Shown: positions 1-8,272 of the stretch, one piece after another
Numbering within the stretch: position 1 is the first letter of the stretch
Layout: the number at the start of each line of letters is the position of its first letter
From: Merdiplasma sp964643295
GTDB taxonomy: Bacteria > Bacillota > Clostridia > Lachnospirales > Lachnospiraceae
Reading direction: 5' to 3'
Assembly (NCBI GenBank): GCA_964643295.1
Contig: CAZXSN010000008.1
Coordinates: 1-64,000 of the forward strand
Length of the DNA stretch: 64,000 nt
Notes under the pieces: model-generated
What the model was told of the DNA's origin: nothing
What the model saw: the letters and a program-made list of their open reading frames with translations, nothing else
Databases searched by the model: none
Program-made: the position numbers and the translations under genes

Positions 1-2
1 CC

Positions 3-137
3 CATCTGGAGAAGTGTATCACAAAAGAGCAAAGGGAGATCCTGATGATGTTTGACGCGTATCAGTCTCTGATTGATTCTGTGTCAGACATAAACTCCCG
101 GAAAGCAGGCGCCAATCATCCAAGCATATATCAATGA
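3..137 (+). CDS. C-terminal end of an unknown protein (partial, runs off the left edge)
   Basis: The frame is open from the first bases and ends at TGA 135-137, giving 44 residues with no start in the window. The visible tail is helical and charged and holds an acidic/aromatic stretch (LMMFDAYQSLIDSV) typical of small helical proteins. I do not recognise the family. A small DUF6809-like helical protein is a loose guess that I cannot support. The following 790 bases hold no convincing gene, so this is the last gene of its unit. Confidence 0.45.
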   Translation, partial: HLEKCITKEQREILMMFDAYQSLIDSVSDINSRKAGANHPSIYQ

Positions 138-929
138 ATCAATGAATAAGCATGAGTAACTAAACTTATTTTTCTCATCATCCAGGCAGCGTCTGCGAGG
201 TGGAAGAAAGGAAAGCTATCGGACGGGAAACTGGCAAACATGAAGGGAAATACGATCCCGCACACACGGAAACCCAGAGTTAGCTTCGAGGATCATCGAA
301 ATCACATCGTTCAGAGTGAAGAAGAGCCTTCAGAATCCCAGGTAAAATAGGATGTTTTTGGGACTTCAGCTCTGGGTAATCCGTAGGGCTAAAAAGTGTT
401 CAATTTGGGATATCAGCACATTTCTTGACGAACACCATTGTGGTTTATCAAATGATTCAGGTGTCAAAAGGTGATTACGGATTGTTTCGCTGCTTTTAAG
501 CTTAACAATCCTGCTCAACATTCTTAAATTCTGGGGCCCCGTCTTAAGCTTAGCTTTGTGTCGGTTAAACACACCCCACTTCTTACGTCTGTTGGGGTGC
601 GTCAATAAGCCTTATTACCTTTAGCTGCTTCTCAGCCGAAAGTTCATATCTTTGACGCTGTAATCATTAGATTAAAATAGACTGTGTTATTGTTAATGTT
701 ACAAACACAATGAAAGCAGCGAGGAGATGTTGATTCGTTCGCTACTCCTCACTGCTTATCATGCTTGAAGTCTGTCAGCTGATATTTGCCTGTTTTCCAA
801 TACCCTAAATCAAACCAGCAAAAGGACAGCTGTTTTTCTTTTTGTTTTCTGTGCGGAATCGCCCGTTGCCCCCATCTATGCCGAAACCGCCGTGCCGGTA
901 AAGGAAGTACAGTCAGGCGGGTGTGTCTT
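138..929. other. Gene-poor stretch, possible gene remnants
   Basis: No convincing gene is visible in about 790 bases. On plus, a frame is open from about 156 to a TAG at 348-350 and reads as a basic peptide without a ribosome binding site. On minus, a 79-codon frame (366-605) opens with TTG and lacks a Shine-Dalgarno sequence. Both could be decayed mobile-element or accessory genes, but nothing identifies them. The DNA is more AT-rich than the flanking core genes. Confidence 0.4.
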
Positions 930-1508
930 TTACTTTCGGGAAGCCGCTTCCTTTAACTCCCGGTTGTTTCTCATCGCATAGGCCGCGAACGAGATCAGTA
1001 CCATGATCGTGCTGGCTGCGATTAAGATGTTGGAGACAACTTTTGGAATCTGCGGCCAAAGCAGATGCACAACCACCATGGCATCCAGAAGAACCGTGGC
1101 CGCCTTGCCGTGCCAGTCAGCTCCGTCCACCACGCCGGTCCTCTTGATCACCAGCAGACCGCTGAAGATCATGTAGAGACCCTTCACGATGGTCGCGATC
1201 AGCGGGATCATCATCAGCGGGAACACAGAGAGCAGGCAGTAGAGCATGGCTATCTGGCTTAACTTGTCAGCGACCGGATCCAGTACCTTGCCAAAATCGC
1301 TGACCATGTTGAACTTCCGGGCGATAATGCCGTCCACGATGTCCGTGACACCGGAGAGCAGCAGAATGCCGGTCGCCAGGAAACGATCCTCTTTGACGCG
1401 ATAACTCCATATAAAAACGGGAATCAGCAGGAGCCGAAAAAAGGACAGCAGGTTCGGGATCGTCAGTATCCGCTTGTTCATGGGCCTTTTTTCAGTTTTT
1501 TTACTCAC
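930..1508 (-). CDS. pgsA: CDP-diacylglycerol--glycerol-3-phosphate 3-phosphatidyltransferase
   Basis: This membrane enzyme makes phosphatidylglycerophosphate from CDP-diacylglycerol and glycerol-3-phosphate, the committed step to phosphatidylglycerol and cardiolipin. The CDP-alcohol phosphotransferase signature is complete: DIVDGIIAR followed by GKVLDPVAD, with all four metal/substrate aspartates. About five hydrophobic helices surround it, and the length (192 aa) is normal. The start is uncertain. I chose GTG 1508, which follows AAGGTGA at good spacing. An upstream GTG at 1517 and an ATG at 1481 (before KRILTIPNLLS) are alternatives. It is transcribed from its own promoter at 1551-1579, away from nrdR. 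Confidence 0.9.
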   Translation of the reverse strand: MSKKTEKRPMNKRILTIPNLLSFFRLLLIPVFIWSYRVKEDRFLATGILLLSGVTDIVDGIIARKFNMVSDFGKVLDPVADKLSQIAMLYCLLSVFPLMMIPLIATIVKGLYMIFSGLLVIKRTGVVDGADWHGKAATVLLDAMVVVHLLWPQIPKVVSNILIAASTIMVLISFAAYAMRNNRELKEAASRK

Positions 1509-1550
1509 ACTACTCACCTTTTCATTTTAAATTTCTGTAACCGTGATACT

Positions 1551-1579
1551 GTTATAGCCCGAAACGGGCAGATTGTCAA
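1551..1579 (-). promoter_or_regulatory. Sigma-A promoter of pgsA with a palindromic spacer
   Basis: Read on minus, a perfect TTGACA (1574-1579) is followed by a 17-base spacer and TATAAC (1551-1556). Most of the spacer (1557-1569) is the inverted repeat GCCCG-TTT-CGGGC, which could be a repressor site or a chance palindrome. It lies about 45 bases upstream of the pgsA start. Confidence 0.75.
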
Positions 1580-1832
1580 GCAGAATTCGGGAAAAGTGTC
1601 CAACAGGCATTTCCCGGTTTCGACAGAATGCCCAAATGACAGGCAAATTTGAAAGGAAATTTCGTGCATTTTTCGCAAAAAACACGGGGTTTTGATCCTT
1701 CGCGGGGAAAATTGGAAGCAGGAAATGAAAGGAAGGTCCAAAAGACTGGAAATGTTCCAAACGACCGGTTTTCCCCGGCCGCCGGAGGGAGGGAAAAGGC
1801 GCACAGCGGAAAATTTCATGGGGCTGAAATCA
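1580..1832. other. Intergenic region between divergent pgsA and nrdR
   Basis: Open frames here are shadows without ribosome binding sites. Apart from the two promoters that flank it, I see no feature. No NrdR box pair was recognised. Confidence 0.4.
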
Positions 1833-1861
1833 TTGACAGAGGCGGCAGAATCCGATATACT
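1833..1861 (+). promoter_or_regulatory. Sigma-A promoter of nrdR
   Basis: A consensus TTGACA (1833-1838) is followed by exactly 17 bases and TATACT (1856-1861). The start codon of nrdR is 36 bases downstream, so the leader is short. Confidence 0.8.
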
Positions 1862-1896
1862 TTGATCAGTAAGGGATGCGGGAGAGGGGGAGACGT

Positions 1897-2346
1897 ATGA
1901 AGTGTCCGTATTGCGGTCAGGACAATACCCGGGTGATAGATTCCAGACCGGTGGAAGAGATCAATGCCATCCGCAGAAGACGTGTGTGCGACGGATGCGC
2001 CAGACGGTTTACGACCTATGAGAAGATCGAATCCATTCCCCTGGTGGTGATCAAGAAGGACCGCACACGAGAACAGTACGACCGCAGCAAGATCGAGGCC
2101 GGTGTGATGCGGGCCTGCTACAAGCGGCCGATCCCGATTCAGCGGATCAATGAGATGATTGATCAGGTCGAGACGGAGATCTTTAACCGGGAAGAGAAGG
2201 AAATAGAGAGCAAGGAGATCGGAGAGATCGTGATGGAGCATCTGAGAAATCTGGAAGCGGTCGCCTATGTCCGTTTCGCTTCGGTCTATCGCGAATTCAA
2301 AGACATCAACATGTTCATGGAAGAACTGAAAAAGATCCTGGAATAA
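1897..2346 (+). CDS. nrdR: Transcriptional repressor NrdR
   Basis: NrdR senses ATP/dATP and represses ribonucleotide reductase genes. The 149-residue protein has the full family layout. An N-terminal zinc ribbon comes first (CPYC at residues 3-6, CDGC near 31-34), followed by the basic RRRR segment and an ATP-cone domain from about residue 49 to 139 (VVIKKDRTREQYDRSKI and on). An upstream in-frame ATG at 1876 would add seven residues. ATG 1897 is preferred because it starts directly with KCPYCG, as in homologues, and follows a GGAGAGGGGG ribosome site. It stands alone behind its own promoter. No ribonucleotide reductase gene is in the window. Confidence 0.95.
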   Translation: MKCPYCGQDNTRVIDSRPVEEINAIRRRRVCDGCARRFTTYEKIESIPLVVIKKDRTREQYDRSKIEAGVMRACYKRPIPIQRINEMIDQVETEIFNREEKEIESKEIGEIVMEHLRNLEAVAYVRFASVYREFKDINMFMEELKKILE

Positions 2347-2528
2347 AGTTAAGGAAAAGCTGCGGCAAGGCAGGGGCTGTTTGGCGCAGTTTTCTTATGC
2401 CTGCACAAAAGTGACCGGAAAGGATCTTACCGCATAAGCATTCGACAGCCTAAACGTTTGGCCTGATCCTTTTGCATGAGAAGTATTTTAAGTTTCGCGG
2501 CAGCGCTGTTTACAGGTGATGGGGTTTG

Positions 2529-5500
2529 ATGAATCGGATCGAACAGTTATTAAACGGAAAATTTGAATATGAGACACCTTCTTTGCAGCTGTCACAGGAT
2601 GTCATTGAACAGACGGTTCCCGAAGGGAAGCTGTTTAAGGGGGATTTTGTCGTTTCCCAGCCGGAAGGGAGGAAAGTGCGGGGGTTTCTCTACTCCTCCA
2701 ATCCGCGGGTGACGTTTGACCCGCAGGAGTTTTTCGGTTCCGAGAACCGGATTCTCTACCAGGTCGATACGAACGGTTTAAAGCCCGGGGATGAGACGGA
2801 CGGCAGTTTTACGTTCTGCACGGAGATTGGGGAGAGCTTTCTGCCCTACCGCATCCGCATCGAGGAGAAGAATGAGACTTCCTCCGCGGATGTCCCGGAT
2901 CTGGAGGAATTATCCGCGCTTGCCCAGAAAGACTTCCAGTCGGTGTATCCGGCCTTTTTATCGCCGGAGTTTCGCGGGATGCTGCGGGAGCGCCATCCCG
3001 AGCTTCTTCCGATTTACGACGCGGTGAAGGGTGATTCTCCGACCTATCAGAGCATGGAGGAGTTTTTCATCGGCTGCGGGCTCAAAGAGCCGGTGGAAAT
3101 TTCCCTGTCGGAGACTGAGAAGCGCTATGCCAACCCCGAGCAGTCGCTTCGGGATACGATCCGGATTCAGCGTTCGGACTGGGGTTTTCTGCGCCTGGAC
3201 CTTACGTCCGACAGCCGTTTTCTGCGCCTGGAGAAAAAAGTGCTGACCACCGATGAGTTTGCCGGAAAAGTCTATGAGCTTCCCTTTGTCGTGGATACCA
3301 ACTTTTTGCATGCCGGGAAGAATTACGCGAGAATCAAGATCAGCACCTGTTATCAGGAGCTGACCTTCGAAGTGCTTGTGGTGCGCAAGGTAAGCAGCGA
3401 GGAGCGCAGACAGCGGCGGGTGCAGAAGATGATGCGCCGCAAGCTGGAAAACCTCTATGTCGATTTTCGCTTAAAGAAGATTGAGATGCAGCTGTGGATT
3501 GACCGCTCCGTCAACGTGATCAGCAGCTACAAGCGGGCAGGGGGCACGGACGTGTACGCCGACCTCTTCCTGATTCAGCTGTTTTACGTGGATGACAAGC
3601 GGGTGCGGGGACAGCGGCTTTTGGAGGAGATTGAGAAGCGCCCCAGCAGACTGGATACCCCGGACCGCTATGCTTTTTACCTGTACGTGACGACCTTTTT
3701 TCAGAGGGATGCCGAGTACGTGGATCAGGTGGAAGAGCGCGTAGAGCAGATGCTTCTGCAAAACAGGGACAACTGGGTGCTGCAGTGGATTCTTCTTTAC
3801 CTGAAGGAAAGTCTTCTGCAGGACGATTCGGCCAAGCTTTCTGCCATCGGCGAACAGGTGCGCTTAGGCGCCAGCAGCCCTATTCTGTACCTGGAAGGAT
3901 TTCTGCTTTTAAAGAAGAATCCGTTCCTTTTACGCCATCTGGGCAGCTTTGAGCAAAAGATTTTGACCTTCGGCGCCAGGCAGAATCAGCTGACGCCGGA
4001 GCTTGTGCATCAGGTGGGAGAGCTCGCCGTGCACGATCAGACATACTCGCGCCGTCTTTTTGAGCTGCTCAAGGCCTGCTATGCGGTGGACCGCTCGGAG
4101 GAGATCGTGCGGGCGATCTGTACGATCGCCATCGCCGGAGACCGCAGGGATCCGGAGTTTTTCTACTGGTATTCCCTGGGGGTAAGCCTGGATCTTCGCA
4201 TCACGGGACTGTATGAATACTACATGGAGACGATGGATCAGCAGGGCGTCGAACAGATGCCGCAGATCATCCGCATGTATTTTATTTACAACAATACACT
4301 GGATTACCACAAGAAGGCGCGGATCTACCGGAATATCTCCGACAACCGCGACAACATCCCCCAGATCTACCGCAGCTACCGGGGAGCGATCAAAAACTTC
4401 CTCGTAGAACAGCTGGGCATGGGGCGGGTGGATGAAAATCTCGCCGTGCTCTATGAGCGCTACCTGGAGAAGGGGCAGCTGACCAGGGCTCTCGCGGAGC
4501 GCCTGGCGCGGGTTCTTTTCACGTTTGAGATCACCTGCAAGAATCCCAACATGAAATCCGTGGTGGTCGTGCATCCCCGCATGAAGGGGGAGCAGATCGT
4601 ACCGATCGCGGACGGGAGTGCGCAGGTGCAGATTTATACTGAGGAAGCGCGGATCCTCTTAATGGATGAGCACGGGAACCGCTATGTCTCCACCTCTTTG
4701 TACATGGCCGAACGTATGCTGGATACACCAAGGCTTTTGGAGTACTGTCAGGAGATGGTTCCGGAACATCCGGGACTCGTATTGTACATGTGCAGCACGG
4801 TAAAAGAGGGGGAGGGCATCACCCGGGAGACGCTCCCCTATTTTCGCAGAGCCTGCGCGATGGAAACTCTAAAGGATGCTTTCCGGGAGGAGGCCCGCAG
4901 ACTGGTGCTTGCCTACTATGCGGAAAATCCGATGGAGGACGGTCTTTTTGCCTTCTTAAAGGAGATCCCCTACGACCTGTTTATCCGGGCGGACAAAAAC
5001 AAGCTGATGTCCCTGCTTACACAGGAAGGGATGTATGAGGAGGCCTTTTCACTTCTGGAAACCTACGGCTCGGAGCAGGTGCCTCTGCAGCATCTGGTGC
5101 GTATCTGCAGCCAGACGGTGCTGTCGCGCGAGTACGAGGAGAACGCGGTGCTGCTTTCCTACTGTCACCAGTGCTTTGCCTACGGCAAGTACGACGACAA
5201 CATTCTCACCTACCTGCTGATGTATTACGACGGGCCGATCGAGGAGATGAAAAGGCTGTGGAGCACCGGGCGCCAGTTTGAACTGGACACCATGACTCTG
5301 GAGGAGAAGATCCTAAGTCTCGTTTTGTTTACCCGCAGCGGGACCTCGGGGACGGAGCAGATCTTCGCTTCCTACCAGCGCAAGCTGGGGCGCAGGAAAC
5401 TCTGCCGGGCGTATGTGATCTTAAAATCCTATGAATACTTCGTTAAGGGGCTGCCGGTCAATGACCTGGTCTTTGACGTGATCGAGAACAATTACCGCAA

Positions 5501-6062
5501 GGGTGTGGAACTGGAGGATGTGTGCACACTGGCTCTTTTGCAGTACTACTCCGCGAAGAGCACCCTCTCCAAAGAGCAGGAGGAGAGTGTGGCCTCCCTG
5601 CTTGCCGATTTTAACAGGCGGGGCATGCGCTTCGCTTTTTATCAGAAGTTTCCGCTGCATTTACGGCTCCCCTACCAGCTGGAGGATAAGGTTTTCCTGG
5701 AGGTGGCCGCGGATCCCGCGCACAGTGTGCTGCTGCACTACCGGCGCAGGGATTTAAACGAGGAGTTTCGCGAGGAACGGATGAAGGACTGCTTTGAGGG
5801 CATCAACGTCAAAGAATTTATCCTCTTTGAGGGCGAGGAAGTGGAGTGCTATACCGAGGAGCTTTTGGACGGTGAGCCGGTGAAACGATCCGATACCAGA
5901 ATTCTGCGAAAGACGGAAGGCTTTGGCAGCGGCGGGCGCTATGAGCTGTTAAACCGCATCCTGGAATCGCAGTCGGCGGGAGAGGAAGAGGCCGTGCGCG
6001 AGGGGCTGGAAAACTATTTCCAGCTGGACTACCTGACACGGGAACTTTTTACATTGATCTAG
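2529..6062 (+). CDS. DUF5717-type giant protein: beta-sandwich domains plus helical repeats
   Basis: Function unknown. I associate this layout with the DUF5717 family of Lachnospiraceae, whose members are about 1,200 residues long. There is no signal peptide or membrane segment, so it should be cytosolic. The N-terminal part holds two similar beta-rich modules, roughly residues 15-115 and 210-290. Each ends in a VDTNxLxxG...Y/F motif reminiscent of BACON/Ig-like sandwiches. From about residue 300 to 1,000 the sequence is alpha-helical with repeated aromatic/leucine patterns of the TPR or solenoid kind, and a mixed beta region follows. The start is ATG 2529 (a TTG sits directly before it) after GGTGATGGGG. 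It is followed at 13 bases by the Hsp70-like gene and then by a TPR-like gene in one operon. Confidence 0.75.
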   Translation: MNRIEQLLNGKFEYETPSLQLSQDVIEQTVPEGKLFKGDFVVSQPEGRKVRGFLYSSNPRVTFDPQEFFGSENRILYQVDTNGLKPGDETDGSFTFCTEIGESFLPYRIRIEEKNETSSADVPDLEELSALAQKDFQSVYPAFLSPEFRGMLRERHPELLPIYDAVKGDSPTYQSMEEFFIGCGLKEPVEISLSETEKRYANPEQSLRDTIRIQRSDWGFLRLDLTSDSRFLRLEKKVLTTDEFAGKVYELPFVVDTNFLHAGKNYARIKISTCYQELTFEVLVVRKVSSEERRQRRVQKMMRRKLENLYVDFRLKKIEMQLWIDRSVNVISSYKRAGGTDVYADLFLIQLFYVDDKRVRGQRLLEEIEKRPSRLDTPDRYAFYLYVTTFFQRDAEYVDQVEERVEQMLLQNRDNWVLQWILLYLKESLLQDDSAKLSAIGEQVRLGASSPILYLEGFLLLKKNPFLLRHLGSFEQKILTFGARQNQLTPELVHQVGELAVHDQTYSRRLFELLKACYAVDRSEEIVRAICTIAIAGDRRDPEFFYWYSLGVSLDLRITGLYEYYMETMDQQGVEQMPQIIRMYFIYNNTLDYHKKARIYRNISDNRDNIPQIYRSYRGAIKNFLVEQLGMGRVDENLAVLYERYLEKGQLTRALAERLARVLFTFEITCKNPNMKSVVVVHPRMKGEQIVPIADGSAQVQIYTEEARILLMDEHGNRYVSTSLYMAERMLDTPRLLEYCQEMVPEHPGLVLYMCSTVKEGEGITRETLPYFRRACAMETLKDAFREEARRLVLAYYAENPMEDGLFAFLKEIPYDLFIRADKNKLMSLLTQEGMYEEAFSLLETYGSEQVPLQHLVRICSQTVLSREYEENAVLLSYCHQCFAYGKYDDNILTYLLMYYDGPIEEMKRLWSTGRQFELDTMTLEEKILSLVLFTRSGTSGTEQIFASYQRKLGRRKLCRAYVILKSYEYFVKGLPVNDLVFDVIENNYRKGVELEDVCTLALLQYYSAKSTLSKEQEESVASLLADFNRRGMRFAFYQKFPLHLRLPYQLEDKVFLEVAADPAHSVLLHYRRRDLNEEFREERMKDCFEGINVKEFILFEGEEVECYTEELLDGEPVKRSDTRILRKTEGFGSGGRYELLNRILESQSAGEEEAVREGLENYFQLDYLTRELFTLI

Positions 6063-6075
6063 AAGGTGGATAGAT

Positions 6076-7239
6076 ATGGCTCAGGAAAGGCAGGTATGGA
6101 CACTGGGGCTGCAGCTGTGCCGCGACTTCGCGCAGGTAAGCTACTTTAACGGCACGATGAAGGAGCCATTGACGGTCGCTCCCGGCGGAGAGGGGCAGGA
6201 GGTTTTAATCCCGGTCTCCGAAAAAGAGTGGGAAGCGGTGACGGATCTTGAGGCAAAAAGACAGCCGCTGTCGGACTTTTTTGGCCGCTGCTTCGCCCTT
6301 TTGCCGCAGCCATGGGATCCCAAAGATCTTCGCATCATGGTCACGGTGCCAAGGCTTGTTTCCCCCATGGAGGCAACGATTCCGGAAGCGCTTGCCGCGC
6401 TTGGACTTGAGCGGCGCTACGTATTTCTGCAGGATTATAAATCCAGCTTTTACTATTACACAGTCAATCAGAAAAAGGAGCTCTGGAACGGCGATGTGGC
6501 CCTTTTAGAGTACGTGAAGGAGACGGTGGTCGGCTGCCTGCTGCACATTGACCGGAGCAAGAAACCGGGCCTTGTGACGGTGGAAGAGGTTGCCAGCCAG
6601 AAGATGGATGAGAGTGTGCGGGATGGGAGAGGGCAGGAGGAATGGGACCGGGAACGCGACCGGCTCCTGTTTGAACTGTTAAAGAAGGTCTTTGAGCACC
6701 GAAACGTGGTCACCTGCTACCTCTTAGGCGACTACTTTGACCGTTCCTGGGCAGAGCGGTCTTTCCAGTATCTGTGTTATCACCGGCATGCCTTTCAGGG
6801 ACAGAACCTCTACACGAAAGGGGCCTGTTACGGGGCGATGGAGCGCACGGGGCTTGTGCCGACGCAGGATCTGCTCTTTCTGGGAGTGGATATCGTCCAT
6901 GAGAACCTGGGCATGAACATGCGGGTGCGGGGAAAGGAAGTGTACTATCCGCTGATCTCTGCCGGAGTGAACTGGTATGAGGCGCATCATGTCTGTGAGT
7001 TTATCCCGGATCATGAGGATGCAATTCCGATTCTTACCAAGCCGATGAGCGGCGGGCAGGAGGTTGTCCACCTGCTTCGCTTAAAGGATTTCCCGGATCG
7101 GCCAAACCGGGCAACGAGACTGAAAATGACGGTCTACTTTGTAAGCGCTGCCCGCTGCATGGTGGAAGTGGAGGATTTAGGGTTTGGCGGGTTTTACCGC
7201 CCCTCCGGCAAACGCTGGAAGCGGGAGATCGTTTTCTGA
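6076..7239 (+). CDS. DUF5716-type protein with a degenerate Hsp70/actin-like ATPase fold
   Basis: Function unknown. The 387 residues follow the order of an Hsp70 nucleotide-binding domain. LGLQLCRDFAQVSYFN (10-25) sits where DnaK has its first phosphate loop. IMVTVPRLVSPMEATIPEAL (87-106) matches the DnaK helix after ITVPAYF. VFLQDYKSSFYYY (116-128) replaces the INEPTAAALAY stretch. GDVALLEYVKETVVGCLL (139-156) takes the place of the DLGGGTFD strand pair but lacks its glycines and aspartate. A late TKGACYGAM resembles the adenosine-motif helix. I infer a pseudo-ATPase or a protein-binding actin-like fold. It is soluble, sits between two repeat-scaffold genes, and has a good GAAGGTGG ribosome site. 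Confidence 0.72.
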   Translation: MAQERQVWTLGLQLCRDFAQVSYFNGTMKEPLTVAPGGEGQEVLIPVSEKEWEAVTDLEAKRQPLSDFFGRCFALLPQPWDPKDLRIMVTVPRLVSPMEATIPEALAALGLERRYVFLQDYKSSFYYYTVNQKKELWNGDVALLEYVKETVVGCLLHIDRSKKPGLVTVEEVASQKMDESVRDGRGQEEWDRERDRLLFELLKKVFEHRNVVTCYLLGDYFDRSWAERSFQYLCYHRHAFQGQNLYTKGACYGAMERTGLVPTQDLLFLGVDIVHENLGMNMRVRGKEVYYPLISAGVNWYEAHHVCEFIPDHEDAIPILTKPMSGGQEVVHLLRLKDFPDRPNRATRLKMTVYFVSAARCMVEVEDLGFGGFYRPSGKRWKREIVF

Positions 7240-7280
7240 CATTTTCCGGGGAAGATCTGAAGTAAGGGAGGAATCAGAAG

Positions 7281-8078
7281 ATGGCCTTCGATCTGTGTCA
7301 GGTGAAGCAGGCAGCCAAACCGTACTATATCGAGAGCGTCAGCACCAACATCTACTCCTTAGAGGAGCTGTGCTTTTACCTGTATGAAAATATTTTCCTG
7401 ATTGACCATACGATCATCAACGAAAAGCTGTGCGCATGGATCGGGGAGGAGCTGGGACTTACGAAACTGGCGAAACAGTTAAATGACCAGCTCGAAAAGC
7501 AGCAGGGTATCCTAAGTTTCGTGCTGCCGATCTTTCGCGAGGCGGGGTATCTTTCCCCGCAGGAGAGCAAGGAACTGCAGGATCAGATCAGCAAGCTGGA
7601 AGTGCAGCCGGAGGATGAGCGCCAGAAGCTGAAAGGCGACTATCTGACGCGCAGCGGCATGTACGGGAATGCGGTGCATGAGTATTATCAGGTGCTGGAA
7701 AGACGCACCCCGGGAAATTTGGGAGCGCAGTTTTACGCGAGTGTCTGGAACAACTTAGGCTGCGCCTACGCGAGACTGTTTCTGTTCCCGGAGGCCGCTG
7801 ACTGCTTTAAGAAAGCCTGGGATCTTGTGCGCACGAAGGAAGCGATGCGCAAATATGTAAGTGTCCTGCCAATGTATCTGTCCGAGGAGGAATACCAGAA
7901 GAAACTGGAGGAGATCAATGCCGATTCCTATCTGGTTTCCCGCATTCAGGAGTACAACGCGAAGGTCTGTGAGGATGCCGCGGAATCGGAGAACATGAAG
8001 GCGCTTGCTTCGCGGGATACAAAGGAACTTCTGGAGGAGTTAAAGGAAGGCTACCGGCGCAGCTTAAAGTGCCAGTAA
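7281..8078 (+). CDS. TPR-like helical protein, third gene of the DUF5717/DUF5716 module
   Basis: Function unknown. The 265-residue soluble protein is almost wholly helical. A clear TPR-like pair lies around residues 125-190, where NNLGCAYARLFLFPEAADCF carries the typical N-L-G-x-A-Y...A-x-x-x-F spacing. A charged coil runs at about 70-115 and a Glu/Lys-rich C-terminus ends in a CQ dipeptide. Start ATG 7281 follows GGGAGGAATCAGAAG. It lies 41 bases after the Hsp70-like gene, so the three genes form one transcription unit. TPR proteins are common Hsp70 partners, which suggests but does not prove a physical complex. Confidence 0.7.
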   Translation: MAFDLCQVKQAAKPYYIESVSTNIYSLEELCFYLYENIFLIDHTIINEKLCAWIGEELGLTKLAKQLNDQLEKQQGILSFVLPIFREAGYLSPQESKELQDQISKLEVQPEDERQKLKGDYLTRSGMYGNAVHEYYQVLERRTPGNLGAQFYASVWNNLGCAYARLFLFPEAADCFKKAWDLVRTKEAMRKYVSVLPMYLSEEEYQKKLEEINADSYLVSRIQEYNAKVCEDAAESENMKALASRDTKELLEELKEGYRRSLKCQ

Positions 8079-8130
8079 GAAAAAAGCCGCCGGGAGACAG
8101 GTCAGGATAGAAAAGCAGAAAGAATTAGAA

Positions 8131-8217
8131 GAAGACAACAAGATCTTGTGCGCCGCGTCTGGTTTGCAAAAAAAGAGAAGTCTTCGTTTCGCCCGGCGCA
8201 CTGCCCAAAATGAAGAC
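8131..8217 (+). promoter_or_regulatory. Structured leader candidate upstream of purC
   Basis: Two inverted repeats interlock. GAAGAC (8131-8136) pairs with GTCTTC (8180-8185), and GTGCGCCG (8148-8155) pairs perfectly with CGGCGCAC (8194-8201), a pseudoknot arrangement. A second GAAGAC at 8212-8217 could compete for the same GTCTTC. I could not match it to a known purine or ZTP riboswitch consensus. Confidence 0.3.
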
Positions 8218-8272
8218 GCAGGCAGACAAACGCGGATGCATAAAGTCGACAGGGAAATTTGGAGGGGAACAC

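Noticed and set aside
366..605. 79-codon minus-strand frame rich in Lys/Arg
   Set aside because: It starts with TTG, has no ribosome site and shows no recognised motif; treated as a possible remnant only.
1649..1900. Plus-strand frame of 83 codons before nrdR
   Set aside because: It overlaps the nrdR promoter and leader and has no ribosome site.
8079..8272. Possible ZTP (pfl) riboswitch before purC
   Set aside because: The conserved CCGCCTGGGCA-type 3' element is not present, although the region has pseudoknot potential.
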